From Neocallimastix lanati (nom. inval.) (Eukaryota > Neocallimastigomycota > Neocallimastigomycetes > Neocallimastigales > Neocallimastigaceae), in contig JACVTC010000238.1 of NCBI GenBank assembly GCA_016946835.1, positions 1 through 64,000 of the forward strand: a stretch of 64,000 bases of DNA, read 5' to 3'. Position numbers and translations under genes: made by a program. A model generated the notes under the pieces. It saw nothing but the letters and a program-made list of their open reading frames with translations, did not search any database and was not told where the DNA came from. Below, piece by piece: positions 15,501 through 21,965 of the stretch. Positions within the stretch are counted from its first letter, which is position 1. Every line of letters begins with the position of its first letter.

Positions 15501-18489
15501 CTTTGATGAGAGTGGAAGTATCAGTGTCGGATTGAATGTTGCTCCAATTATTGCGTTTGAAGTGTATGAGAAGGATGGTAAAATGGTTCAAGAGAGCATA
15601 ATAAATAATAATATAATTGGTTTCTTCTTAAACAAGGCTTCCAACAATAAGTACATGATTAATAATAATAGTAATTACTATTCCAAAGGAATGGAATTAC
15701 ATGCTTGTAATGTGACTGTAATTGAAGATGGTGTGTTGTGTAAGACAACTAATGAGACCATTACGTACGAAAAGGGAGATTATTGTTACCACTCCAAAAC
15801 TAAGCAAATATACTTGTTATTAGATGATGCCACGAACACAGCGGAAGAAGCCAATTGTATCGCTGGTACAAATGAAAAACCAAAATACATTGAATCAAGT
15901 GAATTCGGAAGTAAGCTCAATGGTACAGAGGTCTATGACCGATTAATAGAGTTGAGTGAAGACGCCATACGTATTGCTAAGCCTGGCTACTACATTGTCG
16001 ATGGAAATTACACACTAACCGATAATAATAATGATGAGGATGCTGACATCAATATCTTCAATTGTAGTGATACTAAATGTGAAGAAGTAAGTATACTTGA
16101 TGAAGAAAAGATAATTACCAATGATGGAACGATATACCAAATGGATGAAGAAAATAAATTACAAAAGGTTAATAATACTGGTATTTACTTCTTCGACTCC
16201 AACGGTAATGTATGTAAGGATGAAGAAAGTGAAGTAAGTAAGATTGTTGAAATAACAGAGGAAGGAAACAAGGTATTGGAAGAAGATGCTTTGGAAGAAG
16301 GTGTATACATTAACGCAGGAGATAAGAATTCCGTTGGTATATATAAAGATAAAAAATGGTCTATTAAATCGGTAGGTTGTACCTACGTTGAAAACACTGG
16401 AAGCTGTACCAATGACGATATTGAATTAGACGTTGGAAGTTACTGTGTTGTTAGTGATGAAAAGGAAAGCAAGCTCTATATGATATATGAAGTGAAGGAA
16501 GATCTGAAGAAGTGTATTCCAGGTAATGAAGAAAAACCCTTGTACATTAACAATTCCGAAGGTGACTTACTGATGGTGAAGGCCAAGAGTGTTAAGGTAG
16601 TAAACGACGAAGGATACTACATCTATGACAGTAAGACCTATGAAGCCTTAGTTTCGGAAGAAGTAGTTCCAAGTAAGCTTATACACTGTGATGGTGATAA
16701 ATGTAGTGACGATAAGCCATCCATCGGTAGTTACCTTAATAGAGCACCAGTTGAATTTAATATCGCTCAATATGAAGACATTGAAAAAGAAATGGCAAAG
16801 ACCCTCAGCAAGAGCTGTGATGTCAGTGGAGAAAAGTGCACTACTAGTGAAGGTAGTTTAGTAGCTGGTGATGTATGTATCTATTCAGAAGCTCTTTACC
16901 TTGTAGAAAGTGACAGCAAGTGTTATAAGGTTGAAAATAATAATGTGAGATACCAATTTATTTCTGGAAAACTCTACATGTTAACGATGGACTCTGTCAT
17001 TCAAGAATTTAATGGCTACTACTTCATAAGTAAGGATAATCGTGCTATCATAAAGAAGAAGGATTACAGTAAGGAGGGTGTTGTAGCTTACCTATGTAGT
17101 AATAAGGGTGACTGTTATGAAATACAACCACACCCAGGACGTCTCTATCCAGATTACACCACTAAGAAGGGTAACAACTTTGCCGTTGTGAAATACGATC
17201 CAAGTAAGGTTTCAAAACGTGATGGTGGCAGTAGTGGATATGAAGCACTTTCTGAAGAAGGTATATTCCTATTAGATGATGGTATCTATGCCGAATGTGA
17301 ATTTGATAATAATGATGAAATTTCATGTCATGAAATTGAGAAGACTGGTACCTACAAGAGTGATGTCGATGAATCAGGCGAAGGCACATTGATTAACTGT
17401 ACGAAGACTGAAGAAGGAGCAGTTGAATGTATTCAAGTTACTAAAGGAGGTTACTATGTTGTTGAGAATGAATTGATGTTATGTACACCAAATGAAGATA
17501 AGAACCAATTGGTATGTTCTAGTATGGATAAAGAAGGTTACTTCCTATCCAACTCGAATGGTGATCTCTTTGAATGTATTGAGAAGGTGGAGTCTGCTGA
17601 AACTGCAAGTATAAGTAGTGTATATGAAAAGTTGAATGTAGCTATTGCGGAAACTATTGTCATTGACGAAAGTCAAGCAGGTATAGAAAATGTTACAAAA
17701 AGAGAAGAACCAGCCAATGACCAAAATGCTAATGGAGAACCAGCCGATGAACAAAATGCTAATGGAGAACCAGTTGATGACCAAAATGCTGAAGGAGAAC
17801 CAAATGAACCTGAACCTGAAGTCAAGCCTGAACCAAAGGATGTTGAATGTAGTGTGGTGAAGTGTGAAGAAGAAGGTGAATTAATTAAATTGGTGGTAGA
17901 TGATGAGGAAGGAGAAAAAGAAATATACTTGTGTAAGTCCACAAAGGAGGATAAACCAGACGAGGATACAAATGCTGAAGAGGAAGAAGAGGAAGAAGAG
18001 GAAGAACTTAAGTGGGTTGCCCAAGGTGAATGTGAGTCCTATGTCAAATTAGGTGAATACTACAAGTGTGAAGAAGAAGCTACAGATGAATTGGAAGTTG
18101 TTGTCCCAACGCCAAACAAGGAACACACTTCCACTGTAGATAACTACACTCCGACAACCACGAAATCAGTAACTACCTCAGTAACTACAGGTGGTGCTGA
18201 GGAAGTTCCTACCAACGCTACGACAGCTACAAGTATATCTAGTGATACCGATGATAAACCTACAGGTGGTAAGACGAATCATTCAGCTCCTACAGGAGCT
18301 ACTACAAAAACAAAAACTGGAGACAAGGCTTCCACTTCTACTACTTCTACTACCACTAAGACTTCAACCACTTCAAAACAACCTTCTGCAACGACAACAA
18401 CAGGTGGTGCATTATCCATCATCAGAAGTATACCATCCTTTACCTTCTATCTTATTCTTTTTATATTTACATATTTTGTTTTAAACTGA
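583..18489 (+). CDS. ScaA: Giant ScaA-type cellulosome scaffoldin, intronless, about 5,970 residues plus the upstream 5' portion
   Basis: An uninterrupted frame of 5,968 codons encodes an extracellular Cys-rich repeat protein. The dominant unit is about 30-45 residues: GYY(L/I/V)N ... LI(K/Q)C ... C. It is interleaved with longer units (C..G.LI...LC...FG/FP) and, from about residue 3,000 on, YYFF/GY(Y/F)I units. Six basic processing-like sites occur at residues about 1563-1565 (RKR), 2349-2350 (RR), 3827-3830 (RRKR), 4846-4847, 5545-5546 and 5706-5707 (KR). The tail has three 10-residue EPxDxQNAxG repeats, an all-Glu run, a Thr/Ser-rich stretch and a final hydrophobic segment of about 20 residues (ends FIFTYFVLN), as in GPI- or membrane-anchored wall proteins. 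In gut fungi such giant proteins are scaffoldins that recruit dockerin-tagged cellulases; here that role is inferred from repeat style, size, signal and anchor. The first ATG at 583 is internal; translation should begin at 312. Confidence 0.85.
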   Translation: MITYSSIGFSDKEENYVVMHATEGDVFNFDRSKTFYLVKVTADAIYYDVTAETPKDYCADTDGKLISRKEDFCSSKGSGRYYTCKNGKCDSKLQTDYQDESNGEINDCILEVTDEEEGTLEVRDEEKGTCGVVHGKTCGSSNNGYHLLESGDLVLYNKDNEGESCTVISSPVDGYYWNDYQYNENVIMCVGSKCSEIDILDAECTDKTTNKLVDSHYKLDFCLGSNKEELNMITYVQGVEESAFSDTEKNYAIKRYDYSITVDVEVTGDQIVGEVSYTCEKGICSTKKKTIITIDVNNNNNDISCKIENYEGVEAIRFVNKEGNVVKDSENDGYLIKITKTSCNVLIQPKNAGYYINDSKMFKCDAGKCYLFEPTFENAGDIKYYLNSSSSDTNKLIKCDNGSGCEALKVKKESYYMDSSSDGLGLIYCTTTTCTTTSGVNRFAYLSNAYENDYSESIIICNNNECKNIDASEENVGKNYLNGGSNKSSYPLVVCNEEEAVKKWTVSTGKANKLFVNANAVSKTSKPFILCSSKTSCSEIDANGSGIFVDIDTKKLYKWDTEQWNNEVDLVQNAAYYVNSNFEIKLNNSGENGKLVYCKTVKKGDANEEKVCEVLSSLSTYYANAYDQGLIKTVSNVPEIVPESDIIEGYYINSATNIVECDNSKKCGLYTPVSKKCKKEEEQDGDDFKLITSEGKLCNKLGKAASPISLPSANTKYMLNVNEKTNLWNVNTKSVTVIHSTNENYLIDDDNKIQKSKNVKGTYYKCSTDGCVSKNDEGVYSNDDLATSKVYPLIKCDSNNECKGDTKGEMNIYCLIDNTLKLCKKCDTTTPECMEPNTKTGFYLNKETKSIISCNGGCADYSSHTKVGYYLSQDVAEPLIQCSLSVGSSIRCTNSTVNDGYYITKPWEEGDNYKVKLISCESGVCTEKEKPEGWYRSGENGKAIIYCKGEGEGDEYKTKSCISYAIPTVGYYVNGKGDDITGKYLIQCTKESSGVICKEVKPVITSGNKYYSNAAPLTLALSGNALIKCSTNECSTFDFDCTGEGCLSKYYVNGDNNQLIYCLTKNICSAYPIIQNQKSWFVNYDGTKLITCSNKVCSEQESSNEGYYLNSDPLTSFNKPIIKKDDDDGKWKVSLSDGNGWYLNADDKAINSEVIIRCTSPYSCGYRDLKNSACSNSIAGEFTKFYGKIKWCNGQGVAVELSDKVVVTQYKSNNIIPGVNLPIGNSEGYAVMDVKSNSIFLKNDKYNGYYYDGNGEYIYFCPRYKKGICTAEVLNNGYYVEYNNANIYKCYESNDKGKGHCDVVTSESCDENSNVIKSSGIELCKYYKSDSEKLKLSEIKSNEYALNTGKKGEDYIFPGSDSEYVRVNVEKYSVKLNENIINYTKCNCNNQNCKIKYDKDNKLFSCAIDNKYEYDEDTNYGFWLWDAGVVKKIFIPVQNEKGDIVSKLECNIGGFCLKQKLAPRTRVSYEVINGVLNAVYRDGGKSPVTPPIEKGSYFGENGSKEYFCETNGECKEKEGYKDIGKSFVGGRLEITLQGFEKPIKSSKKHSKFVMKKYSASSLRKRDGNEESYDEVLELTHASYTSSDETRNIFIYRNEEDEDDEENYMMITNQDKEIGLGYTCYKGRCSEIGKSSNVRYYLNTAQIGNGINCSNELVKCDSEKCDFVKFDQDLTSIIVENAASTGTDDAIISCNIDSGCQAVAVTASNGLPKCKAENGNLNIHQTEAGAELTDDQYCLYNGIPYGGSEELTEGIYMFDVTSRYIDHTKVKENHIYASLYNCKKISNDLSCTQTYGYIINNNDGYSICSSTGCEYKNYNDLKATKCEVVGNGGIIKDGQELKICLGDGKTITEAKDKIYTTDIIVNGSFPETSFGNKLLIGIKDNVAYTLIEDGYILLNKNNAIVSSQITEDTTNILYECNSENKNCLPIKNELKNYGYYKSPYSIKPIVCNDKGCGIDNIEVSFSEKEIIYTYKEDGFAGLTYPVISEASKMKIGLLIKSNYILLSGDKIATTEASKFIYLCSEQIGKCELKNDYGEDKIPYSGWYVSGDGINQAYKCASGMCSVVQKLSGTCSNYGDLVIEASTGLYKICDNKSKPSGLIESSGTIKTISIEKTAKNAFPDAQNVILINDNSVYGIDKVDSTESSGSKLVVNSSYVITECTSASNPCPNNLVVDSYCFGKGVLAIKKSDKCDKKEKNTAILLNGGKEAEVQDIGIGTKMYYCDKNESCRATSGYYLKGETWYRCDGTKCNPNTGSDSIGDINRSNQLVLGNNNFGSTSNKLNYYYINGNSNFPGTENIKSVLIEAGENYFVVFKGEGYYLINQSNEIENTDYYGNPDVSNVNEGEKTRRDSNTENKLYFCKNSDMSCSLNEKPLDGYYLNGDQQNIPNQKEYLAPIVCSNGNCIIAGSESDTFYPTSITEKEKGYRSIIYETSSCNEKTIGRLIRTKDKKTLKLCISKTQGEGFSNNEKYFVMSITSGNKFGSIAISNNEKNLNDKANIIVRIDNMSMTQYVNKGYILYSTQRDIPNVTSKTGTLYYCDEKSYLVDDELETAITVQCNEVSGINNGWYFNDKFKDNHFIECASNNCKIAEAQKISNCTSSGSLIYNDEKFKLCQTMLKQVEVGKESYNAIMNVSNMATFPSISANNTEIIVSVNPYNVTSIKWNSYKIVNPEDMKIIDKVTSDNTIFTEAGILYKCEQTGSCDKIELPNKNWYIKANMTGIATELIYCKGDSGSNCVVNVKPSVGYYVSSNKAKPIIQCIQTGLELDGIVDTENNPVICNEMDYFEGWMLNSKVSVDILEHNAGDIIKCTSENGCIEKSSEEIGNGWYINAGYNYGLSKLTNSTDTNNFYPLLKCTKSGGCEVYKEEIGKECKKGGEIVKISGKYKLCKSAKTTNFDGSVDFEKVTGSETQIVQIANYGDFPDADSSTGYILVNISKNEVIQNIYDDEFDHFVLKDRLMYKCNKGVCSLITDDNSNDKTVYEELSKTLYTGRCSNSKCEWTNKYNKEEIIFLDSDRKLFTNNSANEKDITDISYVYKCKKSSVCIIIYDKVQEISHRGYFINPYHYDNNNKKEVKTLYKYDEGNWSIVESETKCSPYNSNNNICYISYSDEKFEDELEEDGNMVKAGNMCETSNGKYYFAFEEVNTGIDKINCILMPTDSTVNYYKIGDEAYVVDQFSAYNLDLTNYINSITENIITKEFMDVFEAGIYRENTLFNGDNTITCNGEICTASVTAKCNYSHQKEKCKLISGSVNAGQTCVSTETGITYIALEKLSSAEGKCVRYNEERYYYPDDPENDKLVVNRETQWKYYPIDGRMYKMNRNGDVLFLGEGVYIIDNANYSVAFEDESHAISVTSDSIYKIYVCNSEGCKQKNECNNGKDIEYIYDKIKSNVVVCNPETNTITRTRNPGYYLNKSSNDLIKCYANGECKEINSKAGMEGYYLNEGNEKMIIACKRDGDKFACVEEKLIECTFKESESLCSAPIDLYRNSYCYYSVIDKVLGKIEKLVYVENFIKTGSEGRCITGNDNEYFIHYKKSKFMGHEERSDLIKISKESIVSIFEPEIGYYIIDTKEGKGITKNTQLKKTRMYVCRKSNCTEERAPVDKEIYVNNASTEKLVYYNGESDVHIDRLGNKWTSGIWEIVNHKCEVDSVNTRLCKLDDEVYIGNGDLVYVVKNDEINISALIVEGSYQSVTVNTINMHPLIKKTFIKPGISYTKDHQYTSYYNDLYLYEQNMKSFSYKPGGNYYLNKYGIDNEDGEKDYYNFNLTPYKSTVNITSDKIGEYMNDYNIPYNEGYFINNADIDNEGVVLQYMLIPKKEKPENVSQRRKREGDDDVEAVIKAIVNKCTSKTKNICVNTDDGKITRGSPCVVTEGDWKGLYLAIADITKTSTTTNCVRYDSGISNVCNYNSEKGICTNAVDGKVLGENERCIVNDVKIGGVYKGEENKKNGKCWKLGSYDLSYKSYQYIGNGKDTKAYLFGSLYENELVEIGKEKIRPFRHDISEVASSNLENRNGIEYGYFIFDDGKTDGKSKFILNTQKSGTAYKCDYATEISKETEEMVVTGYTCETFTKASGYYYGNIEDFRSISSVEYPIGGKVYFGNNNKWKLEDTRGYYFFNKNYLPARKYKEQESKVKDDVFVSVGIGKAKFEYNGRYLNSAIGKNDNAVLIEYTKPDEDDLYGDNLNNFSISDKLKYCNINKDGSCSSTNAEDPLSQGDACYNNKDGKLYIVDIETVTEGEEQTTKTVCFTGSEILKYKFINSKLYQLDGLSIQEIDNSGYYILNEKLERFTSNYPEVPYKIINCSEGGCTELADKLNLDQTVMINFARNNTDKRISEPIFLRYYNEDVEKFMYLKDDYKCYCLNEEYHVPITVAQEIDYCIYSHGNCGNNSIKLNYASAGENMILEGYDNSIDNSYSYNKELDAIQYKNEYNLNSERVFKYINNRLYLLERRQITRIVDEGIYLMKDGKAFNSTEWTSFSGNSEICYNNYGGGCNADKMKEYRGYKYNINRAMREDTIVEYDDKTDMWRTVRDDGLYFFFEDEYAINKEDRRVGVVYQIVSGRVRKVFDKDNDSLKNNGFNIFNDLVVERSANGWEDGIVAVENVEVQGSKKCKAIETGELIENDELCYSSEKGLCVVKSSFSDTIVNDNNCMFGDNENYFYVIGNNLYMTNDKSYQKVVTKGMYVIDSENKAYDNKKEGQASAYSCDEEKCSIIDNLESQYYYNSASNNVLYYNSENGTWKKEVDEKKDFFFNENGYPVNGNEEVEHYIYENSKNIFISMSNPSKNILVYHEMNWDTGNYEYKVNEVPSCTVENGIIKSSVKMEAGDYCMDNGRIVFIKKEKELEKRQESEENVEYLYEVVISDENEKVLKYTYNEVTNEIIIIGNNGVNKYNVKDYEIEGNIIVNKETSIPITSTEGEDAVVYNCDKKKCSIIDGSKFTEGKRYINWFGKEKLLRFMGNGKWKVEDEAGYYFFDESGSISVGLNVAPIIAFEVYEKDGKMVQESIINNNIIGFFLNKASNNKYMINNNSNYYSKGMELHACNVTVIEDGVLCKTTNETITYEKGDYCYHSKTKQIYLLLDDATNTAEEANCIAGTNEKPKYIESSEFGSKLNGTEVYDRLIELSEDAIRIAKPGYYIVDGNYTLTDNNNDEDADINIFNCSDTKCEEVSILDEEKIITNDGTIYQMDEENKLQKVNNTGIYFFDSNGNVCKDEESEVSKIVEITEEGNKVLEEDALEEGVYINAGDKNSVGIYKDKKWSIKSVGCTYVENTGSCTNDDIELDVGSYCVVSDEKESKLYMIYEVKEDLKKCIPGNEEKPLYINNSEGDLLMVKAKSVKVVNDEGYYIYDSKTYEALVSEEVVPSKLIHCDGDKCSDDKPSIGSYLNRAPVEFNIAQYEDIEKEMAKTLSKSCDVSGEKCTTSEGSLVAGDVCIYSEALYLVESDSKCYKVENNNVRYQFISGKLYMLTMDSVIQEFNGYYFISKDNRAIIKKKDYSKEGVVAYLCSNKGDCYEIQPHPGRLYPDYTTKKGNNFAVVKYDPSKVSKRDGGSSGYEALSEEGIFLLDDGIYAECEFDNNDEISCHEIEKTGTYKSDVDESGEGTLINCTKTEEGAVECIQVTKGGYYVVENELMLCTPNEDKNQLVCSSMDKEGYFLSNSNGDLFECIEKVESAETASISSVYEKLNVAIAETIVIDESQAGIENVTKREEPANDQNANGEPADEQNANGEPVDDQNAEGEPNEPEPEVKPEPKDVECSVVKCEEEGELIKLVVDDEEGEKEIYLCKSTKEDKPDEDTNAEEEEEEEEEELKWVAQGECESYVKLGEYYKCEEEATDELEVVVPTPNKEHTSTVDNYTPTTTKSVTTSVTTGGAEEVPTNATTATSISSDTDDKPTGGKTNHSAPTGATTKTKTGDKASTSTTSTTTKTSTTSKQPSATTTTGGALSIIRSIPSFTFYLILFIFTYFVLN
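17704..18489 (+). other. C-terminal linker, acidic run, Thr-rich stalk and anchor of the giant scaffoldin
   Basis: Just after the last KR site the protein changes composition. First comes a 30-bp tandem repeat, three units at 17707-17796, encoding EPANDQNANG-like decapeptides. A Pro/Glu linker follows, then C-x(4)-C-type units with an intervening run of Glu codons near 17980-18006. From about 18110 there is a Thr/Ser stretch rich in TTT and TST triplets, expected to be heavily O-glycosylated. The protein ends in GGALS followed by a hydrophobic tail of about 21 residues. GGALS is a plausible GPI attachment site, by inference from composition. The same stalk and tail occur in the broken paralogue at 50494-50925 on the minus strand. 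Confidence 0.7.
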
Positions 18490-20850
18490 ATACCAATTAA
18501 TTAACAAACTAAAAAAAAATGAATAGTGAATAAGTTTAAAAAAAAAAAATAAAAAATAAAAAATTGAAAATATTTATTATTAAAAATTAATAATTATAAT
18601 TATTATATAATACCAAATTTTAATATTTTATGATAATGAAATATTTATTTTATATTAATTTTTATTAAAACAAAATCGATACCATTATTTAATATATATA
18701 TTTTATAAATAATTAATATTTATTATATATTTAAAAAGTATAATATAAAATTATAGGAAATAATTAATTGATGAACATAATTACTAATTTTATTAATATT
18801 TTATAATAAAAAAATTGATATATAATGTATATTTTAAATTGAACATACAATATATATATATTTATGAATAATATACAGAAAGTATTTGTATAATAATAAA
18901 GCAATTATAAATTATTAAATAATTGTATAAAAAAATTAAAATTTTAAAATAAATAAATTATAGCAAATTAAAAAAATAAAAAAAAAAATATAAAAAAAAA
19001 AAACATTCTTTAGTAAGTGTTAAATTATTGTGTTGAATAAATGAATAAAACAGAAAAGTATATTTGAAAAGAGTGTTTAAAAACTTTTGAATTGAAATAA
19101 TTAAATGAAACATATCTATAAATAGGTAAATTTAAATATAATTTTATTCAAAAAATTACTTTTTTTTTCTAAAATTTTTTTAAGAACAATTTTAAACACC
19201 AAATATAAAAGTTTTAATTTATGTAATCTTTTATTAGTTTTATTTTTGAATTTATAATTATCAATAAAAAGATTAAGAAGATAAATTTTATTTTTAAGGA
19301 TCATAAAACAATTTATATCATTCATGAAACAGTACATTAATTTATTCATAACAAATAATTGGATTTATTTAAATTAATAATAAAAATGAATGTTGTTTTT
19401 ATTTCCAACAAATTTTAATTAAAATTTTTTATTATATATATATAAAGACATAAATCTATAGGAAAAAAAAATTAATTATAATTTATTTATAAATTAATAT
19501 ATAATAAAATATATTAATAAATAAGTTAAAAATATATTTATATACAATTAAATTAATTAATCCATTAATTATAATAAATCAGTAATTAAATTATAATAAA
19601 TTATAGTAATTTAAAAATTTAAATTATTATTAATATTATAATTAAAATTATTATATAATTATCCACCGATATAATTATATAATATAATAACATTATAATT
19701 TATTTAAATTATTATTTAAATTTATGAATATATTTTTTATAGGTTTAATTATATTATAATAAATATAATATATATAGTATTATTAATTTTAATTTATGAT
19801 ATAAAAAGAAAAAATCAAACCTTAATTAATATAAAATAGTTTTTATTATATTCAAACATAAATTAATGTCATAAATCAAATTTAAATCTTATGATTTTAT
19901 TATATTTTTAATATGTGACTTGATTTCTTTATATTAATTATATTTATAATTAATAATAAATTTTATATCATAAATCAATACTTTTAATTATATTCTTTTT
20001 TATATTTATATTTATATAGTTATTAAATATTTCCTTAATTATTAATAGTTTATTCTGATCACAAGAACAATTAATTAAATAGTTAATTATAACTAAATAA
20101 CATAAAAATAAAGCATTTCTCGGAATTAAGAGAAATGTTAAGTTCAGTTAAAAAGTTATGTCGTGTTTAGTAATGTTAAGTTAGTTTGTAATTAAAAGTA
20201 TAAGAAAGTTGTTAAATAGACTTTTTAAATATATGTAGTTTTAAAATAAAATTAAATAAATAAATAATAAACTAATAAATAATAAATAAATAAAAACCAA
20301 CAAAAAGTACATCGAACTTTTGAGTTGTATATCATTTATTACAACATAATTACATTTCATATAATGAATTATTGGTAAGTGATATGAGATAAAATTAATT
20401 TAATTTATTCATCGTTACATAAAATAAATTAAAAAATTATATGATATTAATGTGATCAATAGCTTGATATACTTTTATGTGCAATAATTTATAAGCAGTG
20501 GGTTGTAAATAATGGTAGTTTAGTAAATTTTATTAATAAAATTATAATATTCGTACAATTAAAATAATAATTCTAATTCCTAAAAATTTACAAGCGAGTT
20601 CTCTATTTCTAATACAAATAATTTAATTTATTTATAAGAAATAGGTTAAATATTAATTATATATTCTAATATATAGAACTATATAAATTTATATGTATTA
20701 AAGTATTATAATTATTATTATTATAATAATACATATTGAAATAAAATAAAATAAAATAATTATTGACAGAAGAGATATAAATATAATATTTAATAATTAT
20801 TATTAAATATACAAATAGGTTACTACACCTATTTGCTTTATATCAAACTA
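18490..20850. other. Intergenic AT-rich DNA
   Basis: No gene is supported. The stretch is dominated by A/T runs, TATATA tracts and short tandem AT repeats. A 77-codon minus-strand frame at 19116-19349 is made almost only of Lys, Asn, Phe, Leu and Ile and is most likely chance. A slightly less AT-rich patch at about 20115-20220 shows nothing recognisable apart from a small inverted repeat (ATTTCTC ... GAGAAAT, about 20117-20138). Confidence 0.5.
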
Positions 20851-21130
20851 TCGTTTAATATTAAATTTTAAAGTTTTTTTTAGTTTTTTCATGATAATAA
20901 TTGTTTTCTCTACTAAAAAATGTTTCAATTAAATAATTTTTTATAGTATTTAAAGTTTAAAAAAATTTTAATTAAAATTATTTAATTAAATAATTTTAAT
21001 TTATTTTAAAATTCCACTAAAACTTTAATTTATAATATTTTTTTAATCAATTTATAAATATTTTTTTATATTCAAAAAAAAAAAAAAATATATTTTTTTT
21101 AATTTTTATTATTGAACTTTATAAATTAAA
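20851..21130 (+). repeat. Dispersed AT-rich repeat 'X', copy 1
   Basis: This block of about 280 bp (start CGTTTAATATTAAA; core AAATTCCACTAAAACTTT then AATTTATAATATTT; end TTTTTATTATTGAACTTT) recurs in recognisably similar form at 31385-31500 (partial), 31846-32090 and 34746-35020. The order of sub-motifs is kept: TATTTAAAGTTTAA, then a T/A stretch, then CCACTAAAACTTT, then a TATATTCAAAAAA run. It has no coding potential. It could be a decayed mobile-element end or part of a duplicated intergenic segment. Confidence 0.55.
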
Positions 21131-21540
21131 AAAAAAAAAAAAAATGTTCAATTAATAATAAAAAAAAAAATTTGATTTTGTTAAAAAAATTTCTATTTGT
21201 TTAATCATAATAAAATAATTTTAAAATTTCTATTATAGAATATTATTTAAAAATAATAAAAAATTTTATTCTAATAAAATTAAATAAAAATAAGCAGTAA
21301 AAATAAAAATAAAATGACAATTAAACTACTTATTAAATATTTAAATTTAATTTTAAAAATTTATTAATGGCATAGGGTTAGGTTTTATACGAGTTTATTA
21401 ATTTTATTAAAGTTATTTATTTTTAAATAATACATGAATTTAGATAAAAATACATGAAATAAATGAAAGATATTTTAAATAAGTAATAAAATTAATAATA
21501 AATAATAGAAAATAAAATGGAAAGTAAAAAAAAAGAAAAA

Positions 21541-21890
21541 TAAAAAAGTTAAGAAGGAGTTTTTCCTTTTTTCTTTGAGTTAGAAATAGAAATTGAAAAA
21601 GGGGAGCGTGGGCGTTTTCTATAATTAGATTTTGTAGTAGATAGTAAGGTAACGAGGAGACCTGAAGCTATCCAAATAATCAATTGCCTGGCGAAAGGCA
21701 GAATATTCATGATGGTTGAGAAGAGAGTCAAGAATATTATATGAGGAAGGAAGAGTATAGAAGGAGAGATCTTCATGATAATATGACCAATGCTTATTTA
21801 GAATGAAAGGAGTGTTCAATCCGAAGATATTGCGGTTATTCACATGAGCTCTATTAAATTTTCTAAAGCATACAGGACAAATAATAGAAG
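21541..21890 (-). pseudogene. Coding-like fragment with CPVC motif, possibly the 3' end of a LINE-type element
   Basis: Base composition rises noticeably above its surroundings. On the minus strand, a frame running from about 21887 down to 21625 (about 85 residues) reads CPVCFRKFNRAHVNNRN followed by a mixed, protein-like sequence with LNKHWSYYHE and SAFRQAIDYLDSFRS. The C-x2-C then basic/His spacing resembles the zinc-knuckle region near the C-terminus of LINE-type polyproteins; this is a resemblance only. There is no start codon and an upstream stop lies just before NSSIICPVC, so it is a fragment. A second overlapping minus-strand frame (21549-21776) is the less convincing reading. Confidence 0.35.
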
Positions 21891-21947
21891 AATTTTAAAA
21901 AGAATTAGTCCGTCATAGTAAAAGTAACATATAGAATTAAGGTTAGA

Positions 21948-21959
21948 CCCTAACCCTAA
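21948..21959. repeat. Interstitial telomere-like motif (CCCTAACCCTAA)
   Basis: Two perfect units of the common fungal telomere repeat (TTAGGG on the other strand) lie here, just 7 nt outside the MITE's left target duplication. A weaker opposite-strand match, AGGGTTAGG, lies at about 21374-21382. Confidence 0.5.
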
Positions 21960-21965
21960 ATGTTA

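Noticed and set aside
19116-19349. A 77-codon minus-strand gene
   Set aside because: Composition is only what AT-rich DNA gives (Lys, Asn, Leu, Phe), with no motif and no composition change against its flanks.
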